Made by a program: the position numbers and the translations under genes
Shown: positions 1-6,983 of the stretch, piece after piece
Layout of the letters: each line of letters opens with the position of its first letter
How positions within the stretch are numbered: position 1 is the first letter of the stretch
Source: Deltaproteobacteria bacterium GWA2_55_10
Lineage (GTDB): Bacteria > Desulfobacterota > GWC2-55-46
Assembly (NCBI GenBank): GCA_001797415.1
Contig: MGPL01000130.1
Span: 5,610-20,096 of the forward strand
Direction of reading: 5' to 3'
Length of the DNA: 14,487 bases
The notes under the pieces: model-generated
What the model was told of the DNA's origin: nothing
The model's input: only the letters and a program-made list of their open reading frames with translations
Database searches by the model: none

Positions 1-741
1 GCCCATGATGTACATGACCGGGATCGGGACAGGTATCATCCGCCTGCTTATTCCGACCACCTGATATATCCGCTCGACCATCTCCCTGAATGTGTATATC
101 TCGTGGCCTCCGAGGTCGTATTCGCCGAACCTTGTGTCGTCCCTCTTTAAGCATTGCACCATTGCCTCGGCAAGGTCGTCTACGAATATGGGCTGGAGCC
201 TGTTCCTGCCGCCGTCGGGTATCGGTATGAACGGGTGGTTCCTTATCTCGTAGGCAAAAAGATTTGTGAACCTGTCGCCCCTGCCGAATATGATGGTGGG
301 TCGTACGATAGTATAATCAAGCCCCGACATCCTCAAGAACCTTTCGCATTCCCATTTTGACCTGTGGTTCGCGCTCTCGGCGTCCGGGGCCGCGCCGAAC
401 GCGCTTGTAAATATGAACCTCTTCACGCCCTTTTCAACGCAGGCATCCACAAGGCGCCTGGTGGCATTGACGTGAATGTCTCTGAACTTTACCTTCCTGC
501 TCTCGGTCAGTACGCCGGCAAGATGAAAAACGGCGTCTGTCCCCTCGGGGACAGACCTCCTTACCTCGTCCCTGTTCATAATGTCGGCTATAACCACCTC
601 AAAGCCGCGGGATTTCAGCTCCTGGGCCGCCTTCATCTCAAACGGCGCGACAACGCACCTTACTCTGTGCCGGCCGATCTGGAGCTTATCAAGCAGGTGC
701 CCACCCACAAAGCCCGTGACGCCGGTAACCAGTATATTCAT
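1..741 (-). CDS. NDUFA9-like atypical extended SDR, NAD(P)-binding (C-terminus outside window)
   Basis: This is an open frame of 247 codons read leftward from ATG 741-739 and still open at base 1, so the C-terminus lies outside the window. The N-terminus has the Rossmann dinucleotide motif TGVTGFVG (residues 6-13). Later motifs are FHLAG (72-76), the RPTIIFGRGDRFTNL stretch and LQPIFVDDLAEA, all typical of NDUFA9-like NAD-dependent epimerase/dehydratases that resemble the complex I accessory subunit. The usual YxxxK catalytic pair appears as NHRSK: Asn125 replaces Tyr and Lys129 is kept, so ordinary SDR redox catalysis is doubtful. A nucleotide-binding or structural role is possible. The next upstream gene encodes a close paralogue. 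A GGGGG run lies just before the ATG, and a sigma70-like promoter candidate lies 50-80 bp upstream. The substrate is unknown. The family assignment is firm and the function is not. Confidence 0.9.
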   Translation of the reverse strand, partial: MNILVTGVTGFVGGHLLDKLQIGRHRVRCVVAPFEMKAAQELKSRGFEVVIADIMNRDEVRRSVPEGTDAVFHLAGVLTESRKVKFRDIHVNATRRLVDACVEKGVKRFIFTSAFGAAPDAESANHRSKWECERFLRMSGLDYTIVRPTIIFGRGDRFTNLFAYEIRNHPFIPIPDGGRNRLQPIFVDDLAEAMVQCLKRDDTRFGEYDLGGHEIYTFREMVERIYQVVGISRRMIPVPIPVMYIMG

Positions 742-791
742 GGCAAACCCCCGGTATTCTATGAAGGAATCGAAAAAACGTCCTTATTTAG

Positions 792-819
792 ACTATAGGC
801 AGGTTTTCGCTGAAGTCAA
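792..819 (-). promoter_or_regulatory. Sigma70-like promoter candidate for the left-edge SDR gene
   Basis: On the minus strand, TTGACT (819-814) and TATAGT (797-792) are separated by 16 bp, and each matches the consensus at 5 of 6 positions. It lies in the 91-bp gap between the two SDR genes and would give a leader of about 45 nt before ATG 741. This implies that the last SDR can be transcribed separately from the kinase/regulator operon. The call rests on sequence match only. Confidence 0.45.
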
Positions 820-832
820 TCCGGGCTCTGTC

Positions 833-1720
833 TCAGTGCAGGTAGGTCTTGAGCCCTTCCGAGAGGCTCACGGGCTTCATGGAGAATACCTCTGAAAGGG
901 CGTTCATCGATGTGGTATTGTCCTCGGAGAGCATCTTCAACGCCTCGCGGGAAATGGGCGGCTTTTTAAAAAGTAGCTCCGCAAAGAAAGCGGCCAGATT
1001 CATTATCGGCATGGGCACGTGCGCTTTTGCTCGCCTTTTGCCGATCGCGGCCCCTATGTAATCCATGACCTCGTCTAAGGTAAGCTTCTCAGGCCCTCCC
1101 AGCTCGAGCGTCTTTCCTATGGTGTCCCCGCGTTTGAGGCTCATTGAGAACGCGCTTACCACGTCAGCTATGAAGACCGGCTGCATCCTGGAGAGGCCGT
1201 CTCCGGGTATGAACACGACGGGTGAGAGCCTCATCGCTCTGGCAAAGAGATTGGTGAAGCGGTCGTCGCGGCCGAATATTACCGAGGGCCGCAAGACTGT
1301 GTATTGAAGCCCCGACGACCTCACTATCTCCTCCGCATCCCACTTGGTCCTGTGATATTCGCTGGCGGAGTCAGGCCTGGCGCCGAGCGCGCTCATGTGA
1401 AGGAGCCTGGCCACACCCATGCCCTTGCATGCCTCTACAACGTTCCTCGTGCCTTCGACGTGCACTGCCCTGAAAGTCGTTCCCCTGGGCTCCGCGAGCA
1501 CCCCTACGAGGTGGACTACCGCTTCTATCTCCGGGGTTATGGCCCTCAGGACCGAAGAGATATCTCCGACGTCGCCCCTTGAGGCCTGGCAGCCTGCCTC
1601 GATGAGCATTGATGCCCGTTCGGGGCGCCTTGAGAGCACGCGGACCTTGTACGAATTTTTGAGGAGTTCTTGTGCCAGGCTGCTACCGACGAAACCTGTT
1701 CCGCCGGTAACGAGGATCAT
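833..1720 (-). CDS. NDUFA9-like extended SDR, NAD-dependent epimerase/dehydratase family
   Basis: The protein has 295 residues, full length for the NDUFA9-like SDR group. The N-terminal Rossmann motif is TGGTGFVG (residues 5-12), and the strand-4 motif VVHLVGVL follows near residue 68. The catalytic pair is intact as YHRTK (Tyr122, Lys126), followed by VLRPSVIFGRDDRFTNLF and QPVFIADV. The protein is cytosolic, since no signal peptide or membrane span is evident. Its ATG overlaps the stop of the response regulator gene by 4 bp (ATGA), implying translational coupling. The downstream gene is a paralogue sharing the HR(S/T)KW and DRFTNLFA motifs, so this is a tandem duplication. Bacterial members have been linked to quinone/complex I biology and to sugar or lipid modification. 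Nothing here identifies the substrate. Confidence 0.92.
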   Translation of the reverse strand: MILVTGGTGFVGSSLAQELLKNSYKVRVLSRRPERASMLIEAGCQASRGDVGDISSVLRAITPEIEAVVHLVGVLAEPRGTTFRAVHVEGTRNVVEACKGMGVARLLHMSALGARPDSASEYHRTKWDAEEIVRSSGLQYTVLRPSVIFGRDDRFTNLFARAMRLSPVVFIPGDGLSRMQPVFIADVVSAFSMSLKRGDTIGKTLELGGPEKLTLDEVMDYIGAAIGKRRAKAHVPMPIMNLAAFFAELLFKKPPISREALKMLSEDNTTSMNALSEVFSMKPVSLSEGLKTYLH

Positions 1721-2079
1721 GGCTTCTTCCCGAGGATGTCCCTGATGGTCTGCTTGAGTTCGGTGAGGTCTGAAGACTTAGTGATATAGGCGTCGGACGC
1801 CCACGTACCGAAGTCGTGCTTGTAGTGCGGGTACGCCGTGCAGAGTATTACGGGCAGGTCCTTCCACTTCTCCTTTACGCGCCGCAATACCTCGACGCCG
1901 TCCATGCCCGGCATCTTGATATCGAGCAGCACAAGGTCTATGGAGTCCTTCTCCAGCTTATCGAGGGATTCCTCGCCCGAGGCCGCGAGCTCTACGTCCC
2001 AGCCTTCGTCCTCGAGCTCCTCTTTGTAAAGAAGCCTCAATCCCTCTTCATCGTCTACGACAAGTATCCTTTTCTTCAT
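1717..2079 (-). CDS. CheY-like single-domain response regulator
   Basis: The protein has 120 residues and consists of one receiver domain with no output domain. The acidic pocket is Asp9/Asp10, the phospho-acceptor is Asp53 in LVLLDIKMPGMDG, and the switch residues are Thr81 and Lys101, so phosphorylation should be functional. The start ATG 2079 has a GGAG ribosome-binding site a few bases upstream. The gene lies 30 bp after the histidine kinase gene, its probable partner, and overlaps the following SDR by 4 bp. With no DNA-binding domain it must act by protein-protein contact or as a phosphorelay intermediate. The final output cannot be read from this window. Confidence 0.95.
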   Translation of the reverse strand: MKKRILVVDDEEGLRLLYKEELEDEGWDVELAASGEESLDKLEKDSIDLVLLDIKMPGMDGVEVLRRVKEKWKDLPVILCTAYPHYKHDFGTWASDAYITKSSDLTELKQTIRDILGKKP

Positions 2080-2109
2080 GGAAACTCCGTTGACATAAAA
2101 TTAAAAATT

Positions 2110-3339
2110 CTAAACAGCCTCGCCCGTTTCATGGCGCGACGAATTTGGAGCCGCGGCCCCGGCAACAGGGAGCTTTATTATGAATGCGGCCCCGTGGCCC
2201 TCGTTGCGGACCTCGATGGTGCCCTTATGCCTCATTATTATGGAATTGGCTATGGGGAGCCCCAGCCCGGTGCCGTGCTTCTTGGTCGTGAAGAAGGGAT
2301 TGAAGATATAGCCCATGTACTTCGGGTCTATCCCGCCTCCCGTGTCGGAGACCTTTGCTACTGCGAATTCGCCCGCGCGGGAGGTCTCCAGGGTGAGTAT
2401 CCCGCCCTTCTCCATCGACTGTATCGCATTGGCTATTAAATTGTCAAAAGCTATCTTCATCTGTTCCCTGTCGGCGAGCACCGGGAGCGGCCCGCCGCTT
2501 GAGCGCCTGTCCACCTTTATGCAATGCACCGCGATCTCGTCAGCGAACAGCTCCATGGCCTCGTCGATCATGCAATGCAGATCATCCGTCTTCAGCTCGA
2601 CGGCATTATCCTTGAGGAACCGGATGATGCCGTTCATTATCTTCTCTATGCGGCCTATCTCGGCGCCCATCTGTTCGAGATAGCCAAGGGCCGGAGAGCC
2701 GGGAGGGAGCTGCCTTTTGAGCCTCGCCGCGTATCCGCCGATGCTCAAGAGCGGGTTCCTTATCTCATGCGCCATGGTAGCCGCCATATCGCCCAGGGCA
2801 AGGAGCTTCTCCGAGCTCACCAGTTTCTGCTGCATCTCCAGGAGCTCGGAATATACCCTGTGGTGGTCGTTCAATACCTCTGAGCTTTTGACCAGTATCA
2901 GCAGCTGCATTGCAGCGAGCTTCAATATCTGTCTTTTTAAAAGGGTCAGCCTGACCTTGGCCCTGGCCCTCAGAAACAGTACGCCGCAGGTCCTCTCTTT
3001 TTCCTTCAGTGGATAGGCCAGCGCCGTCCTGTAACCTTCGAGCCCGCTGTCCTCTATGCCTTCCCAGGCCGCGTCCCCGGCCTCCTTATGGACCTCGATA
3101 AGGGCGCCTCCGGTGAAAGCCAGCCCCGGGACCCCCTGGCCCAACCGGTATGGGGGCAGGGCTTCGGGGCACTTGGCCGCCACGCTCCGCATATAGCCGT
3201 TTTCGTCCAGGAGCAGTACCGCGCACCCGTCGAACGCAAGATAATCCGCAAGCAGGGCAACCGCCTTTTCCAGCTTCTCTTCAAGCGGAGAGCCGGATAC
3301 GGCCAATTCGCTCACTTGTTCAATTATATCATATTCCAT
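2110..3339 (-). CDS. Soluble GAF-domain sensor histidine kinase (NtrB-like)
   Basis: The protein has 409 residues and no hydrophobic span long enough to be convincing, so it is probably cytoplasmic. Residues about 10-150 form a GAF-type sensory domain. A short coiled linker (about 150-180) leads to a HisKA domain with phospho-acceptor His191 in MAHEIRNPL. The ATPase domain has an N-box at Asn300/Asn304, G1 DTGGGI (332-337), an F-box FNPFFTT (346-352) and G2 GTGLGL (356-361), so all catalytic boxes are intact. The bound ligand of the GAF domain is unknown. The gene starts 36 bp after galT, with no strong ribosome-binding site, and is followed 30 bp later by a CheY-like regulator that is probably its substrate. 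The family call is secure and the stimulus is unknown. Confidence 0.95.
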   Translation of the reverse strand: MEYDIIEQVSELAVSGSPLEEKLEKAVALLADYLAFDGCAVLLLDENGYMRSVAAKCPEALPPYRLGQGVPGLAFTGGALIEVHKEAGDAAWEGIEDSGLEGYRTALAYPLKEKERTCGVLFLRARAKVRLTLLKRQILKLAAMQLLILVKSSEVLNDHHRVYSELLEMQQKLVSSEKLLALGDMAATMAHEIRNPLLSIGGYAARLKRQLPPGSPALGYLEQMGAEIGRIEKIMNGIIRFLKDNAVELKTDDLHCMIDEAMELFADEIAVHCIKVDRRSSGGPLPVLADREQMKIAFDNLIANAIQSMEKGGILTLETSRAGEFAVAKVSDTGGGIDPKYMGYIFNPFFTTKKHGTGLGLPIANSIIMRHKGTIEVRNEGHGAAFIIKLPVAGAAAPNSSRHETGEAV

Positions 3340-3375
3340 TTGAAACCCGGCTTGAAGGCGCCAATGGTCTTAAGC

Positions 3376-4374
3376 TCAGACCTTGGCTTCCCGGAGAAAT
3401 TTGGCCGCCTCTTCAGGGGGGGTCGGGTTTATGTAGAACCCGGAGCCCCATTCGAAACCCGCCACCTTCGTAAGCTTCGGTATCAGCTCGAAATGCCAGT
3501 GATAGAACTGGGACGCGCCGTCCTTTATGGGTGCGGCATGCAGGATGAAGTTGTATGGCGGGAAATTGAGGACCTTGTCCACTCTCTTGAGGACGTCCGA
3601 GAATATGAGGGAGAGGTTCTCATACTGGTGTTTCTGTGAGTTCTCGAAACTGGACTCATGGACCTTGGGCATTATCCATATCTCGAACGGCGACTTGGGC
3701 GCGTAAGGGGTTATGGCGATGAAGTCCCTGTTCTCGGAGACTACGCGTATCCCCTGCATGATCTCCTGCCTTATTATGTCGCAGAAGACGCACCTTTCCT
3801 TGAAGTTGAAGTATTCGAGCGCGCCGTCAAGCTCCTCGGCCACCCTTTTAGGTATGATGGGCAGGGCTATGAGCTGCGAGTGGCTGTGCTCAAGGGTAGC
3901 CCCGGCCGCCTCGCCGTGGTTCTTGAATATGAGTATGTAGCGGAGCCTCTGGTCTTTCTTCAGGTCTATTATCCTGTCCCTGTAGGCCCAGAGCACCTCT
4001 TCAAACTGTCTCGGCTGTATCCTGGCGAGAGTGTCGGTGTGGAGGGGGGACTCTATTATTACCTCGTGCGCGCCTACGCCGCTCATCTTGTCGTAAACGC
4101 CGTCGCCCTCCCTGTTGAGCTCGCCCTCGACCTTCAGGGCCGGGTACTTGTTCGGGACAACGCGCACGTGCCAGCCCGGAGAGTTGGGCCCGCCGCCGTT
4201 CTTCCTGTATGCGAGCACCTCCGCCGGCGTCTTTGACTCGTTTCCAGGGCAGAAAGGGCAGAATCCCGACTTAAGGGTTGGTTGGGTGAATTCGAACTCG
4301 GAGGGGCGTTTTCCCCTCTCGGTTGAGATTATGACCCACCTTCCTACTATGGGGTCTTTTCTAAGTTCTGGCAT
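3376..4374 (-). CDS. galT: Galactose-1-phosphate uridylyltransferase
   Basis: The protein has 332 residues, near the usual GalT length. It exchanges UMP between UDP-glucose and galactose-1-phosphate in the Leloir pathway. The N-terminal zinc ligand pair CPFC is at residues 39-42, NKYPAL is near 75-80, and the active-site region EHSHSQL carries nucleophile-region histidines His163 and His165. This is the HSH variant of the HPH motif of the enterobacterial enzyme. The second HIT-like half has CVFC (195-198) and the YHWHFELIP motif (about 291-299). The start ATG 4374 is preceded by a GGGGAG ribosome-binding site. It lies 82 bp after dksA, and no galK or galE is nearby, so it more likely serves nucleotide-sugar or cell-surface polysaccharide synthesis than galactose catabolism. 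ADP-glucose:phosphate-type relatives of GalT exist, so the nucleotide specificity is not certain. Confidence 0.88.
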   Translation of the reverse strand: MPELRKDPIVGRWVIISTERGKRPSEFEFTQPTLKSGFCPFCPGNESKTPAEVLAYRKNGGGPNSPGWHVRVVPNKYPALKVEGELNREGDGVYDKMSGVGAHEVIIESPLHTDTLARIQPRQFEEVLWAYRDRIIDLKKDQRLRYILIFKNHGEAAGATLEHSHSQLIALPIIPKRVAEELDGALEYFNFKERCVFCDIIRQEIMQGIRVVSENRDFIAITPYAPKSPFEIWIMPKVHESSFENSQKHQYENLSLIFSDVLKRVDKVLNFPPYNFILHAAPIKDGASQFYHWHFELIPKLTKVAGFEWGSGFYINPTPPEEAAKFLREAKV

Positions 4375-4456
4375 TTATTCTCCCCGTTGAAAAAGAGGCG
4401 AAAAGAGGGATTGACGTTGACGAGAGGAGATGGAGAATCAGGTTATGAGGTCCGGG

Positions 4457-4825
4457 TCAGCTTTGCGCGTTCCGCGATCTTTCGAGCTCTTCTTCTTCCT
4501 TCTTGCATTCTATGCAGCACGTGGTGACCGGTCTTGCCTCAAGCCTCTTCTCGGAGATCTCTTCCCCGCAAAGTTCGCAGACGCCATAGGAGCCGTCATC
4601 GATCCTCTTGAGCGCCTCCTTGATTTTTGTGATGAGCTTTCTTTCCCTGTCCTTGACCCTGAGAAGAAAATTCCTGTCCGTCTCAAGCGAAGCCCGGTCA
4701 GTGGGGTCAGGGAAGTTCTCTTCCTTTTCGCTCATCCCGGAAACTGCTTTTCCCGCGCCGCTAAGAAGCTCTTCGAGCTTTCCGTTTAGAAGCGTCCTGT
4801 AGTGCTCGGCCCTGTCCTTCTCCAT
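4457..4825 (-). CDS. dksA: DksA/TraR-family RNA polymerase-binding transcription factor
   Basis: The protein has 122 residues. DksA enters the secondary channel of RNA polymerase and, with ppGpp, shifts transcription in starvation. The coiled-coil tip motif is present as FPDPTDRA (Asp40, Asp43, Ala45), matching the essential tip residues of E. coli DksA, followed by RDRERKLITKI. The C4 zinc finger uses Cys83, Cys86, Cys104 and Cys107 with E. coli-like spacing. An extra Cys103 sits next to the third ligand. Compared with the 151-residue E. coli protein, about 30 N-terminal residues are missing, a common short form. A promoter candidate ends only about 8 bp from the ATG. galT follows 82 bp downstream and may be cotranscribed. 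Confidence 0.92.
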   Translation of the reverse strand: MEKDRAEHYRTLLNGKLEELLSGAGKAVSGMSEKEENFPDPTDRASLETDRNFLLRVKDRERKLITKIKEALKRIDDGSYGVCELCGEEISEKRLEARPVTTCCIECKKEEEELERSRNAQS

Positions 4826-4833
4826 AATCCTGA

Positions 4834-4863
4834 AGTATAACCGAAAAGGATTTGAAATGTAAA
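4834..4863 (-). promoter_or_regulatory. Sigma70-like promoter candidate for dksA
   Basis: On the minus strand, TTTACA (4863-4858) and TATACT (4839-4834) are separated by 18 bp, and each matches the consensus at 5 of 6 positions. It occupies the AT-rich 57-bp gap between moaC and dksA. The expected start of transcription falls about 2 bases before ATG 4825, so a transcript from it would be nearly leaderless. Confidence 0.45.
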
Positions 4864-4882
4864 TAGCAATTTAATTAAAGCC

Positions 4883-5374
4883 TCAAGCGCCCTCGGGCTC
4901 GCCATTTCTCAGGAAAATCCCGCTCTTGCCGCCGGTCTTCTTAACGAGGCGCATATCGGTGAGCGTCATCTCCTTGTCGGCCGCCTTGCACATGTCATAT
5001 ATGGTGAGGGCCGCGACCGTTACTGCCGTCAAGGCCTCCATCTCGACTCCTGTCCGGGAAGCTACTTTCGCCGTCGCGGTTATATCGATACCCGGAGGGT
5101 CCGCCACAGGCGTGAAGTCCACCTCGACGCTGGTCACGTTCAGGGGATGGCAGAGAGGTATCAGATCCCCTGTCCTCTTGGCGGCCATGATGCCGGCAAC
5201 CCGCGCAACTCCGAGCACGTCCCCCTTTTTGACCTCGTTCGCGAGCACAAGGTCAAGGGTCTCTTTTTTCATCACGACCCTGCCCTTTGCGACAGCCACC
5301 CGCTCGGTCGCGGACTTTCCGGTAACGTCCACCATCCTGGCCTTGCCGCGATCGTCAATGTGAGTAAGCCCCAT
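4883..5374 (-). CDS. moaC: Cyclic pyranopterin monophosphate synthase (MoaC)
   Basis: The protein has 163 residues, full family length. Together with MoaA it converts GTP-derived 3',8-cyclo-GTP to cyclic pyranopterin monophosphate, an early step of molybdenum cofactor synthesis in the cytosol. The conserved segments are all present: AAKRTGDLIPLCHPL with Lys66 and His76, GVEMEAL with Glu111 and Glu113, YDMCKA with Asp127 and Lys130, and the C-terminal KKTGGKSG. These cover the catalytic acid/base and substrate-binding residues. The start ATG has an AGGGGG-type ribosome-binding site about 6 bp upstream and lies 37 bp after the preceding periplasmic protein gene. No other moa or moe genes are in view, so the pathway must be encoded elsewhere. 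Its presence implies molybdo- or tungsto-enzymes. Confidence 0.96.
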   Translation of the reverse strand: MGLTHIDDRGKARMVDVTGKSATERVAVAKGRVVMKKETLDLVLANEVKKGDVLGVARVAGIMAAKRTGDLIPLCHPLNVTSVEVDFTPVADPPGIDITATAKVASRTGVEMEALTAVTVAALTIYDMCKAADKEMTLTDMRLVKKTGGKSGIFLRNGEPEGA

Positions 5375-5411
5375 ACAAACCCCCTTATACGGAAAACGGA
5401 CGGAACCCTTC

Positions 5412-6983
5412 TCAGTTCCCGGCCTCTACTATACGGCCGCCCTGGACCGTAAGGATGAACAATCTTTTTTCAGCCTCTCTCCTGGCGTTGAAGGAGATAG
5501 GGCCTGTCGCTCCGTTGAACTCCCTTATTGACTTGAGCCTCTTTCTCAACTCGTCTCTCCCGCCAGGGCCTGAATCGCCAAGACCTGAATCCGACGCCTG
5601 CATTATCATCCTGGCGGCGTCATACGCCTGGGCCGAGAGTATGCCCGGCTGCTTGCCGTATGCCGCACTGTAGCGGCTTGTGAATTCGGCCGCTCCGCTC
5701 CTGCTGCTTCCCGCAAAAAAGCCGTCGACAAAGACAGCTCCTTCCACATTGCCTCCGGCAAGCTCGACGAGCCTCGGAGAGTTCCATGAGCTCGGACCCA
5801 GCAGCCTCACATTCTTTATATTATAATACCCGAGATACGGGACGATGAGGGCAATCGGCTCGTACGAGTCAGGTATGAAGAGGGCGTCGACCTTGATCGA
5901 AGGGTTGAACTCCCTTATCTTGCGCCTGCCCTCCATGCGCTCCTTGACCTGCACTCCGAAGAGCCTCTTTATACTCTCGCTGAAATCGGCAGTCCCCTGA
6001 GGATACGCTGCCTGGCGCACAACGACCCCGCCGCGCGCCTTCACGGCAGCCTCGAAGTGCCTGGCGAGCTCCACCCCGTAAGATGTCTGTGGATAGAGTA
6101 TCGCGTAGCGCTTTGCGCCAAGCTGACTTGACGCATAACCGGCCAGGGCAACAGCCTGGTCGCCTGCGGTAAGGAAGTTACGGAACACATAATCTCCGGC
6201 GTCAGTCACGCCTTCCCTCTGAGAGAGCGTTATTACCGGGACCCTGTTCGTCTGCGCGTGCCTTGCGGCATCCATGACAGTAGAGCTCAAGAGAGGGCCT
6301 ACGATGGCCGCCACCCTGCTGTTAGAAGAAAGCTCCTGGACTGCTGCGCCTGTCTTTGCCGGGTCCGAGACGTCCTTCACTATTACCTCGACCTCAGAAC
6401 CCGCGGTCCCGAATACGTTAGCAGCCAGTAGTATGCCCGAGAGCGCGTCCTCTCCGAAGGACGCGTAATCGCCCTTCAATGGCAGGAGCACGCCTATTGC
6501 GGGCAGGTCTTGTGCCGCGTTCAGACCGTAGGCCGCCTTCTCTATCTCCTTCAGAAACCTTGCCGCCTTCGCTCTAAGCTGCAGGCTGGCGCCATTGTCC
6601 CGGCTTACGGATTCGAGCGCGCTCCTGGCAAGGTCGAGCCTGCCTGTCCTGTAGTTGATAAGGCCCAGTTCATAAGAGGCCTCGTTCCTGAACCTGCTCT
6701 GCGGGAAGTTCTTGATTAGAAGCCCGTAAACCTCTGCCGCCTTGTTGAGCTCTTTCTTTTCGCTGTAGATGCGCCCGAGCCTCAGGAGCGCCTCGTCTAT
6801 ATATTCCGCCTGGGGATTGTTATCTACATAGCCTTCAAGCCTTTTTACGTTCTCTATGCTTGGCCCGTTGAGGTCAATGTCCTCGAATATCGATACAAGG
6901 GAGTCTCCCGTGCTGAACCACGCCGCATCGACCTGCGTTGACGCAAGGAGTATTACAAGAAGTACTGCTAAAGCCTTTTTCAT
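5412..6983 (-). CDS. Penicillin-binding-protein-activator-like periplasmic protein: TPR plus type I ligand-binding domain
   Basis: The protein has 523 residues. Residues 1-20 form a Sec signal peptide ending in VDA. There is no lipobox cysteine, so it should be periplasmic and not a lipoprotein, unlike E. coli LpoA. Residues about 45-150 contain helical TPR-like repeats with the pattern EALLRLGRIY and EASYELGLINY. From about residue 162 (IGVLLPLKGDYASFGEDAL) the rest is a type I periplasmic-binding (Leu/Ile/Val-binding) fold. This TPR plus binding-fold layout matches LpoA-type activators of penicillin-binding proteins. An ABC-transporter substrate-binding role is the alternative, but no permease is nearby. 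Its ATG overlaps the dnaJ stop by 4 bp (ATGA), so it is translationally coupled to a chaperone gene. The architecture is clear and the role is inferred. Confidence 0.85.
   Translation of the reverse strand: MKKALAVLLVILLASTQVDAAWFSTGDSLVSIFEDIDLNGPSIENVKRLEGYVDNNPQAEYIDEALLRLGRIYSEKKELNKAAEVYGLLIKNFPQSRFRNEASYELGLINYRTGRLDLARSALESVSRDNGASLQLRAKAARFLKEIEKAAYGLNAAQDLPAIGVLLPLKGDYASFGEDALSGILLAANVFGTAGSEVEVIVKDVSDPAKTGAAVQELSSNSRVAAIVGPLLSSTVMDAARHAQTNRVPVITLSQREGVTDAGDYVFRNFLTAGDQAVALAGYASSQLGAKRYAILYPQTSYGVELARHFEAAVKARGGVVVRQAAYPQGTADFSESIKRLFGVQVKERMEGRRKIREFNPSIKVDALFIPDSYEPIALIVPYLGYYNIKNVRLLGPSSWNSPRLVELAGGNVEGAVFVDGFFAGSSRSGAAEFTSRYSAAYGKQPGILSAQAYDAARMIMQASDSGLGDSGPGGRDELRKRLKSIREFNGATGPISFNARREAEKRLFILTVQGGRIVEAGN

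Noticed and set aside
1816..2439. Plus-strand open frame opposite the response regulator and kinase
   Set aside because: It crosses the gap between two well-supported minus-strand genes and has no motif or start signal. It is a shadow frame.
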